A stretch of DNA of 64,000 bases. Origin: Pseudomonas saponiphila. GTDB lineage: Bacteria > Pseudomonadota > Gammaproteobacteria > Pseudomonadales > Pseudomonadaceae. The translations under genes were made by a program, and so were the position numbers. A model generated the notes under the pieces. It was not told the DNA's origin. It ran no database searches and saw nothing but the letters and a program-made list of their open reading frames with translations. Each line of letters starts with the position of its first letter. Within the stretch, counting starts at the first letter, position 1. This document shows positions 1 through 6,088 of the stretch, in pieces. The stretch lies in assembly GCF_900105185.1 (NCBI RefSeq), contig NZ_FNTJ01000001.1:3864501-3928500 (forward strand). Direction: 5' to 3'.

Positions 1-50
1 TCCTGATCCCCGCCGCCGCCGAACAGCCGTCCCGGCAACACTTGCACAAT

Positions 51-90
51 ACATATGAATTTCCATATATTCGCACACCCATATATACGA
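51..90 (+). promoter_or_regulatory. Probable ArsR operator/promoter
   Basis: Just upstream of arsR lies an AT-rich stretch in otherwise GC-rich DNA, with three related ATAT-centred half sites (ACATATGAA, CCATATATTCG, CCATATATACGA). Self-regulated ArsR/SmtB repressors usually bind such imperfect dyads over their own promoter. The role as operator is inferred from position and symmetry. Confidence 0.5.
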
Positions 91-100
91 GCTACGTTCC

Positions 101-445
101 ATGATCACGCCTCTTGAGCTGTTCAAGAGCCTTGCCGACGAAACCCGCGCCCGCGCCACCCTGCTGATTGCCAACCAGGGTGAGCTGTGTGTCTGCGAGT
201 TGATGTGCGCCCTCGACGACAGTCAGCCGAAGATCAGCCGTCATCTTGCCCAGTTGCGCAGCAGCGGCCTGCTGCTCGACCGTCGCCAGGGGCAATGGGT
301 CTATTACCGCCTCAACCCTCAGCTGCCGGCCTGGGTCGGGGAAATCCTGCAAGTGACCTTTCGGGCCAACAGCGACTGGCTGCGCCAAAACGCCTTGCGC
401 CTGCAGAACATGCAGGGGCGCCCGGTCCGCGCCGCCTGCTGCTGA
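101..445 (+). CDS. arsR: ArsR-family arsenic-responsive repressor
   Basis: 114-residue winged-helix repressor of the ArsR/SmtB family. It normally represses the ars operon and releases DNA when trivalent arsenic binds cysteines. The N-terminal half has the family pattern, including the ELCVCEL segment (residues ~28-34) that carries the metal-sensing cysteine pair, followed by the recognition helix (QPKISRHLAQLRSSGLL). Two more cysteines end the protein. It is the first gene of an arsR-arsC-arsH cluster, 59 bp ahead of arsC, so it probably controls all three. Confidence 0.93.
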   Translation: MITPLELFKSLADETRARATLLIANQGELCVCELMCALDDSQPKISRHLAQLRSSGLLLDRRQGQWVYYRLNPQLPAWVGEILQVTFRANSDWLRQNALRLQNMQGRPVRAACC

Positions 446-504
446 TAACGCAAACCCGTGAGTCTTGAGCCTTTGACATCCGCCCACAGCGCAAGGAATG
501 ACCC

Positions 505-975
505 ATGCGAATCCTGTTCATGTGCACAGCCAATAGTTGTCGCAGCATCCTCTGCGAAGCCCTGTTCAACCACCTGGCCCCCCAGGGGTTCCAGGCCCTG
601 AGTTCCGGCAGCTTTCCCAAGGGACAGGTACTGCCCCGCAGCCTGCATGCCCTGGAGCAGGCCGGTATCGCCACCGGCGGCCTGTACAGCAAGGGCAACG
701 ACGCCTTCGCCGACAACCCGCCCGACATCGTGATCACCGTCTGCGACAAGGCTGCCGGCGAAGCCTGCCCGGTGTTCTTCGGCCCGGCGCTCAAGGCCCA
801 CTGGAACCTGGAGGATCCATCCGCGATCAGCGCCGACGAAGCCACCGTCGAGGCGGCCTTCCGCGCCACCCTGGCGCACATCGAGCGACGCTGCAAAGCC
901 TTCCTCGACCTGCCGTTGCACCGCCTCGACCGCGAGCAACTGCAACACGAACTGGACCGCATTGGCACACTGTGA
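505..975 (+). CDS. arsC: Arsenate reductase, low-molecular-weight phosphatase type
   Basis: 156-residue enzyme that reduces arsenate to arsenite. It starts with the low-molecular-weight phosphatase P-loop CTANSCRS (residues 7-14, nucleophile Cys7) and has the later segment ITVCDKAAGEACP, whose cysteines fit the intramolecular disulfide relay of the thioredoxin-coupled ArsC class. The product, arsenite, is normally exported by ArsB or Acr3, but no pump gene lies between arsR and arsC. It ends 12 bp before arsH and is surely cotranscribed with it. Confidence 0.92.
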   Translation: MRILFMCTANSCRSILCEALFNHLAPQGFQALSSGSFPKGQVLPRSLHALEQAGIATGGLYSKGNDAFADNPPDIVITVCDKAAGEACPVFFGPALKAHWNLEDPSAISADEATVEAAFRATLAHIERRCKAFLDLPLHRLDREQLQHELDRIGTL

Positions 976-987
976 GCCGGAGGACAC

Positions 988-1680
988 ATGTCAGAACAAC
1001 TGCCCAACCTTGATCTCTCGTTGCTGGATGGCGAGCTCGCCAGGCCCGAGCACAAGCCCCGCATCCTGCTGCTGTATGGCTCGACCCGCGCCCGTTCGTT
1101 CAGCCGCCTGCTGGTCGAAGAAGCCGCGCGCCTGTTGCAGCACTTGGGTGCCGAGACTCGCCTGTTCAATCCGTCCGGGCTGCCACTGCCCGACGACGCC
1201 AGCGTGGAGCACCCCAAGGTCCAGGAACTGCGGGACCTGGTGCAATGGTCCGAAGGTCAGGTCTGGTGCTCGCCGGAGCGCCATGGCGCGATGTCGGCGG
1301 TGTTCAAGGCACAGATCGACTGGATCCCCCTGGAACTCGGCGCCGTGCGCCCGACCCAGGGCAAGACCCTGGCGGTGATGCAGGTGTGCGGAGGCTCACA
1401 GTCGTTCAACGTGGTCAATCAGTTGCGGGTACTGGGCCGCTGGATGCGCATGTTCACCATCCCCAATCAGTCCTCGGTGGCGAAGGCCTACATGGAGTTC
1501 GACGAGGACGGCCGGATGAAACCCTCGGCCTACTACGACCGGGTCGTGGACGTGATGGAGGAGCTGGTGAAGTTCACTCTCCTGCTGCGAAACCAGCAGG
1601 CCTTCCTGGTAGATCGCTACTCCGAGCGCAAGGAAAGTGCCGAGCAACTGATGGCCCGGGTCAACCAGCGCTCGCTCTGA
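988..1680 (+). CDS. arsH: ArsH organoarsenical/NADPH-FMN oxidoreductase
   Basis: 230-residue flavodoxin-like protein of the NADPH-dependent FMN reductase superfamily. The FMN-binding loop is [12 protein letters not shown] (after ILLLY), and [23 protein letters not shown] is typical of ArsH. The family oxidises trivalent organoarsenicals and reduces FMN with NADPH. A GGAG Shine-Dalgarno precedes the ATG. It closes the ars cluster; the sequence after it is intergenic up to the convergent trmK. Confidence 0.93.
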   Translation: MSEQLPNLDLSLLDGELARPEHKPRILLLYGSTRARSFSRLLVEEAARLLQHLGAETRLFNPSGLPLPDDASVEHPKVQELRDLVQWSEGQVWCSPERHGAMSAVFKAQIDWIPLELGAVRPTQGKTLAVMQVCGGSQSFNVVNQLRVLGRWMRMFTIPNQSSVAKAYMEFDEDGRMKPSAYYDRVVDVMEELVKFTLLLRNQQAFLVDRYSERKESAEQLMARVNQRSL

Positions 1681-1741
1681 GCACAGGGTCACGGGCCAGC
1701 TCGCTGCGTCTTGCGGGCTGCAGGCAATTGAATGAATCGAG

Positions 1742-2434
1742 TCAGGCCAGCAGTTCGCTGATCCAGCGCACCTGGCGGGCCATGTCCTGCACTTTCTCTT
1801 CCGGCACCGCCTGTGCCCGACTGAAGCGCTCCAGGGTACGCTGCTTCAGGTGCAGCAGACGCTGCCACTTGGCCAGGAATGCCGGGCTGCGAAGCTGCAT
1901 TTGCAGTGGGCCGAAGTACAGCTCCCGGGCGCTGTAGCTCACCGGCCCGGAGCGCTCGGCGACGATGATTTCGTAGTCGAAGCGGTTTTCCCGCAGCACC
2001 TCCTCCCACAGGATGCGGTAGCCGTTGTCCATCAGCCATTGGCGCAGCGGCTGCTCGCCGCCGTTGGGTTGCAGGATCAGGCGTTCCTGGCCGCTCAGGC
2101 GCGCCTGGCCGCTGTCGAGCAGGTCGCGAATGGTTTCGCCGCCCATGCCACACAGGCTGATGGCGCTGATCCGGTCCTGTGGCTCGATCGCCGCCAGGCC
2201 ATCGGCCAGGCGCACGCTGACCTGCTGTTCCAGGCCGTTGTCGCGCACCGTGCGCAAGGCCGCCTGGTACGGAGTCAAGGCCACTTCGCCGGCCACCGCC
2301 GCCGTAATGCTGCCGCGCAGCAGCAAGGCCACCGGCAGGTAAGCGTGGTCCGAACCAATATCGGCCAGGCACGCGCCAGCCGGCACCTGCGCCGCTACAC
2401 GCGCCAGGCGCATGGACAATGTCTGTTGCTTCAA
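1742..2434 (-). CDS. trmK: tRNA (adenine(22)-N1)-methyltransferase TrmK
   Basis: Class I SAM methyltransferase of the TrmK family, which makes m1A22 in tRNA. The SAM-binding loop is LADIGSDHAYLPVAL near the N-terminus, followed by AISLCGMGGETI, the catalytic-site motif of the family. The chosen start is a TTG at 2434, preceded by AAGGGG at good spacing and giving MKQQTLSMRL; an in-frame ATG at 2467 has no ribosome site and adds residues outside the fold. An internal ATG at 2413 is the alternative. It stands alone, convergent with arsH. Confidence 0.85.
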   Translation of the reverse strand: MKQQTLSMRLARVAAQVPAGACLADIGSDHAYLPVALLLRGSITAAVAGEVALTPYQAALRTVRDNGLEQQVSVRLADGLAAIEPQDRISAISLCGMGGETIRDLLDSGQARLSGQERLILQPNGGEQPLRQWLMDNGYRILWEEVLRENRFDYEIIVAERSGPVSYSARELYFGPLQMQLRSPAFLAKWQRLLHLKQRTLERFSRAQAVPEEKVQDMARQVRWISELLA

Positions 2435-2656
2435 CTGCTGCCCCTTTTCACCACCAAACTCCGGCACTCGGGCCGGATCGGGGGGCGATTCTGGCGGGCA
2501 ATTCCAGGCTTTTCAAATTTATGCGACCAGGACCGGGGATCGGGCCGCACTGCGCTTGGGCAAATGGGCCCAGGGTGCAAGCCGCGCCGATCACCCTCTC
2601 CTGGTGGGTATACGCAGCGGCGAGGCCCATCAGGTGGGCGGCTGCCCGGCCGAACG
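2435..2656. other. Intergenic gap, no gene seen
   Basis: 222 bp between trmK and the oxygenase gene. Short reading frames on both strands show no recognisable protein, ribosome site or terminator hairpin with a T tract. The trmK promoter must lie here. Confidence 0.5.
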
Positions 2657-4174
2657 CTAGCCCGTGGCGCCATGCTGCCTTATCCGTCCGTCATAGCCAC
2701 AACTGATCCAGCGACCGCAGCCATTGGGCAGCACATCGGTGGCGAAGTTGTCGTGCGAGCCGATGACCACCCCCTGCCGTGATGGCAGTTGCCAGCGCCG
2801 GACCAGGCCATCCTCGCCACAGCTCAGCAGCACCTGCCGCGCCTCGAAGCGCACGCGCCGCACCGGCCCGTCATGGGCGGCAAAGCGCTCCACGAGCGTC
2901 AGTGCCTGGCCGCACGCCAGCAGGTGCAGCATGCCGTCAAGATCACCCGCGACCAAGGTGACGCGGCCATCGACATCGACCCAGCTCGCCAGCGTCCGCA
3001 GTGGACGCCCCAGATCGATCACTTGCACGCAGTCGCGCAGCTCGGTTTGCCACAACTTGACCGTCCCGTCTTCCGCGGCGGTGGCGAAACCACCGTTGCC
3101 CAAAGGCGCGATCGCCCAGACCCAAGAGGCGTGGGCCTGATGCTCGTCCGCCGTGCCAGATGCCAGGTTCCACAGCGTCACGCGGCCGTCGGCGGCACCG
3201 CTGACCAGCCGGCCACAGGCGAGCCGCGCACAGCACAGCAGCGCCGAATCCGAGGTGCCGACCAGCGTCGAGGTTCCGCTTGCCAAGGACCAGCGCCGAA
3301 TCGTCCGGTCACGCGAGTGCGACACCAGCTCGCCAGGCGCGATCTCCAGCAAGCCGAGGATCGATTGGCTGTGTCCGTCGAGCCGGCCCTGGTACTCGCC
3401 CTCGCGACTCCAGAGACGAATGCTGGCGTCGCGCCCGGCGCTGGCAAACCCCCGTTCGCCAAGGCTGGCAAGCGCCCAGACGTACCCTTGGTGGCCGGGC
3501 TGGAACGGGCCGTCGATCGACCGAGAATGCTGCGGCTGGTACATCAGGTCACTGCGCATGAGGTACTTTCGGCCCGAGTCCACCGGGGCCCCCGCGTGCC
3601 AGAGCCCGTGATCGAACAGAATCAGGCTGCCCTTGCGGGGCCGCAGGCGCAGCGTGGCATCGCGACCCGACATGGCTGCCGAGCGACCCTCAAAGAACAG
3701 CGTCTCACCGCCACTGAAGGCATCGTCGTTGAGATAGATCATGAAGGTCAGGCGCGACTGGCTGGACTGGCGATGGTGGACACCGTCCTGATGAGCACGG
3801 AACTGGGTGCCGGGCCGGTAGCGGCAAAAGCGCAGCCGTTCATTGACGCCGACCATGCGCCAGCCCTCTTCGTCCATCACTGCAGCGAGTCCCGCTGCCT
3901 GCGACAAGCACTGGCGCAGGCGCGCGAACAACCGCTGGGCCAGGGCCGGATCGTCCGCCACGATCCGGTCGTTGTCGCGGTAGGAGGTCGGATAGTCGGA
4001 CACTGCGCTGGCAAACCCGAGCTTCTCGGTGGCGGCCACCAGGGCATCGCACTCGCTTGCCGAGAGAAACCCGTGCACCAGGACACACCGCACCGCCTCA
4101 CCCAGAGGCCGCTCGACCACAACCGAGGGAGCCTGGGGGCGCGCCACCAGCATTTCAGCCAGGGAATTCATCAT
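2657..4174 (-). CDS. 2-oxoglutarate/Fe(II) oxygenase fused to WD40 repeats
   Basis: 505 residues in two parts. Residues ~1-215 form a prolyl-4-hydroxylase-like 2OG-Fe(II) dioxygenase: the iron triad is H128 and D130 (FRAHQDG) with H193 (LWHAGAP), and R202/K203 is the likely 2-oxoglutarate ligand. Residues ~230-503 contain about six or seven WD40-type blades (for example DASIRLW, DRTIRRW, DGRVTLW, DGTVKLW), enough for a beta-propeller. A GGAG site precedes the ATG pair. It faces a TetR regulator and shares twin operators with it. The substrate is unknown; the propeller suggests docking to a protein partner. The domain calls are firm, the function is not. Confidence 0.85.
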   Translation of the reverse strand: MMNSLAEMLVARPQAPSVVVERPLGEAVRCVLVHGFLSASECDALVAATEKLGFASAVSDYPTSYRDNDRIVADDPALAQRLFARLRQCLSQAAGLAAVMDEEGWRMVGVNERLRFCRYRPGTQFRAHQDGVHHRQSSQSRLTFMIYLNDDAFSGGETLFFEGRSAAMSGRDATLRLRPRKGSLILFDHGLWHAGAPVDSGRKYLMRSDLMYQPQHSRSIDGPFQPGHQGYVWALASLGERGFASAGRDASIRLWSREGEYQGRLDGHSQSILGLLEIAPGELVSHSRDRTIRRWSLASGTSTLVGTSDSALLCCARLACGRLVSGAADGRVTLWNLASGTADEHQAHASWVWAIAPLGNGGFATAAEDGTVKLWQTELRDCVQVIDLGRPLRTLASWVDVDGRVTLVAGDLDGMLHLLACGQALTLVERFAAHDGPVRRVRFEARQVLLSCGEDGLVRRWQLPSRQGVVIGSHDNFATDVLPNGCGRWISCGYDGRIRQHGATG

Positions 4175-4186
4175 GATTCTCCAAAG

Positions 4187-4268
4187 TTGGTCCTACAACC
4201 AATATTGGCAACGCTAGGGTGCGACGCCGCCGATGTCAATGCTAAACTGGTCGCACAACCAATATTGG
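4187..4268. promoter_or_regulatory. Twin operator boxes between oxygenase and TetR gene
   Basis: The sequence ACAACCAATATTGG occurs twice, at 4195-4208 and 4255-4268, exactly 60 bp apart. Each copy ends in the perfect palindrome CCAATATTGG and is preceded by TGGTC, giving a second, overlapping TGGT...ACCA dyad. One box lies just upstream of the oxygenase start, the other at the start of the tetR gene. They are likely binding sites of the adjacent TetR repressor on both divergent promoters. Confidence 0.7.
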
Positions 4269-4276
4269 AGAAGCAC

Positions 4277-4885
4277 ATGGCACGCCGCTCGAACACCGAC
4301 GAAAGACGCGGCCAGATCGTCGCGGCACTCCAGGCCGTCATGGCCAGGGCCGGCTACGCCGGGGCCACCATCGCCGCCATCGCCCGGCACGCGGAGCTCA
4401 CCCCCGGCCTCGTGCACTACCACTTCAGGGACAAGCGCGAAATCCTGGTGGCACTGGTCGACTCGCTGGCCGGCTACGCCCAGCAGCGCTACGAATCCCG
4501 GGCCGCGGCAGCACACACCGCCGGGCAACGACTTCAAGCCTACATCGCAGCCCACCTTGCCTATGGCTCGGATGCCCAGCCCGATGCGGTTGCCGCCTGG
4601 GTGATGATCGGCGAGCAGTCGGTGCACGACCCCGACGTGCGCGAGGTCTATCAGGCGGCGCTAGCGACACAGATGAAACTGCTCAAAGGCCTGCTCCGGC
4701 AGTGCTACGCCGAACGCGGACGCCGCGTGCGCCAACTCGATGCCCTGGTGGCCGGCATTACCTGCTTTATCCAGGGCGCGTTCACACTGTCCACCACGGC
4801 GCGGCCGCTGTTGCCGACGGCCTTCGCCGCACCGACGCTGATCGACTGGGTAGAACGCTACATGGATGCGCAAGAGCAACGATGA
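4277..4885 (+). CDS. TetR/BetI-like transcriptional regulator
   Basis: 202-residue TetR-family repressor. The N-terminal helix-turn-helix is clear (TIAAIARHAELTPGLVHYHFRDKREILVAL, residues ~36-65), close in style to BetI, and the C-terminal helical ligand domain follows. The start is the ATG at 4277 with GGAGAAG in front. Divergent from the 2OG oxygenase-WD40 gene and flanked by twin palindromes, it most likely controls that gene and itself. The inducer is unknown. Confidence 0.85.
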   Translation: MARRSNTDERRGQIVAALQAVMARAGYAGATIAAIARHAELTPGLVHYHFRDKREILVALVDSLAGYAQQRYESRAAAAHTAGQRLQAYIAAHLAYGSDAQPDAVAAWVMIGEQSVHDPDVREVYQAALATQMKLLKGLLRQCYAERGRRVRQLDALVAGITCFIQGAFTLSTTARPLLPTAFAAPTLIDWVERYMDAQEQR

Positions 4886-4912
4886 CGACCACACGATTAA
4901 GGAGGGCGACAT

Positions 4913-5188
4913 ATGCAGTGTCCAGAATGTGAACAAGGTGTCGTGACCAAGGTTCAAGTGCGGGCAACACAGGAAATTCTGCACCTTTGCCAAGGGTGCG
5001 AGTCGCTCTGGCTCGCTGCCGGGGACATTGGCACCGAGCCTTTCAACAGTTTCACTTCCTACATGGAGGAACTGGGTTTACCACCGCTTTGGAGCTCGCT
5101 GTATGTCCTTGAGCCAGAAAAGATCACCAGCCCTCAGGCAGGGAAATATCTGCGCTCGGTCGGCTCGATGGAAGCAAAACGGCGATAG
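4913..5188 (+). CDS. Small zinc-ribbon protein of unknown function
   Basis: 91 residues with a strong ribosome site (AAGGAGGGCGAC) before the ATG. Two cysteine pairs, CPEC at residues 3-6 and CQGC at ~27-30, look like a zinc ribbon. The rest (FNSFTSYMEELGLPPLWSSLYVLEPEKI) resembles no domain I can name. It follows the tetR gene by 27 bp on the same strand and may be cotranscribed. Function unknown. Confidence 0.65.
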   Translation: MQCPECEQGVVTKVQVRATQEILHLCQGCESLWLAAGDIGTEPFNSFTSYMEELGLPPLWSSLYVLEPEKITSPQAGKYLRSVGSMEAKRR

Positions 5189-5263
5189 CGCACCCGCCAC
5201 ACTCAGAGGCCCGGAGGCAAAAGACTCACGGGCGCACAACCGCAAAAAACATGGGCGTCAAAG

Positions 5264-5476
5264 ATGAATTACCAACTCTGGATGGAACCGGATGACTGTC
5301 AGACATTCTGCCCGGGCGGCCCGCAGGGAGACACCGCACGCAAACTGCTTCACCCCGACGCCAAGATGGTGTGGGAAGTTGAAGCCCACAGCCACGTCGA
5401 AGCCATGACCCAGTACTACGCCTACATGGAGTGGGGCGAATACCAGAGCGACCTTCCCGAACAGGAGCAAAAGTAG
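5264..5476 (+). CDS. Hypothetical 70-residue acidic protein
   Basis: Short acidic protein with a CQTFCPGG segment near the N-terminus and an aromatic, acidic C-terminal half (MTQYYAYMEWGEYQSDL). There is no clear Shine-Dalgarno, and no signal peptide or membrane helix. It lies 75 bp after the zinc-ribbon gene on the same strand. I do not recognise the family; amino-acid use looks like a genuine protein but coding status is moderate. Confidence 0.5.
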   Translation: MNYQLWMEPDDCQTFCPGGPQGDTARKLLHPDAKMVWEVEAHSHVEAMTQYYAYMEWGEYQSDLPEQEQK

Positions 5477-5520
5477 TGGGCGCCACCGATGCCCCGGGGC
5501 CGGATAATCCAACGTCGCGC

Positions 5521-5985
5521 TTAACTCCCGATGAGTATCACGAGCACACCCAGCAGTAGGCAGGCGCTGGCCACGAGGGTCAGGCGCAAACGCATCGGCA
5601 GGTACCAGGCCGGTAGGTGCATGACCTGCGAGAGCTGCCGGTCATGCCGCCAGTGCGCAAAAAATCCGGCAATCAATAACAGCCCACCCCATGACAAAGG
5701 CAGCAAGGTGGCGACCCACCCCATCAGCGCGGGGACGATGCTCCAGATAAAGCGCGTGCGACGCTGCTGCGCGTTCATGCCGGGAGCGATCATGGCAAAG
5801 CCCCAATGCAGGGCCCCGACGAAACTCAGGATCACCGCCCCGTAACTGACCAGCGCCTGGCACCACAACAGACGCTGAGCCTGTGACACCAAGGCCAGCA
5901 ACGCCAGCCCGAGAAACGGCAGCAAACCGCCATAAGCCAGCAAGGCAACAGGCTTGGGCGGCGATACAGAAGACAAAAGGTTCAT
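5521..5985 (-). CDS. DUF3429 inner-membrane protein
   Basis: 154-residue protein with four or five hydrophobic helices (ALLAYGGLLPFLGLALLALV, AVILSFVGALHWGFAMI, FIWSIVPALMGWVATLLPL and others). The GALHWGFAM segment is typical of DUF3429. The ATG at 5985 is chosen because GAGAGG lies 8 bp upstream; a TTG at 6000 would swallow that site. Function of the family is unknown. Confidence 0.75.
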   Translation of the reverse strand: MNLLSSVSPPKPVALLAYGGLLPFLGLALLALVSQAQRLLWCQALVSYGAVILSFVGALHWGFAMIAPGMNAQQRRTRFIWSIVPALMGWVATLLPLSWGGLLLIAGFFAHWRHDRQLSQVMHLPAWYLPMRLRLTLVASACLLLGVLVILIGS

Positions 5986-6088
5986 CGGGATTCCTCTCAA
6001 TTAGGGCACTCAAAACTTTAGCCGCAAAAGCGCCTTCCGAATGGCCGTCGCCTTGAGTCATCGCAACCAGCCGGCCACTGCCCGGCCC

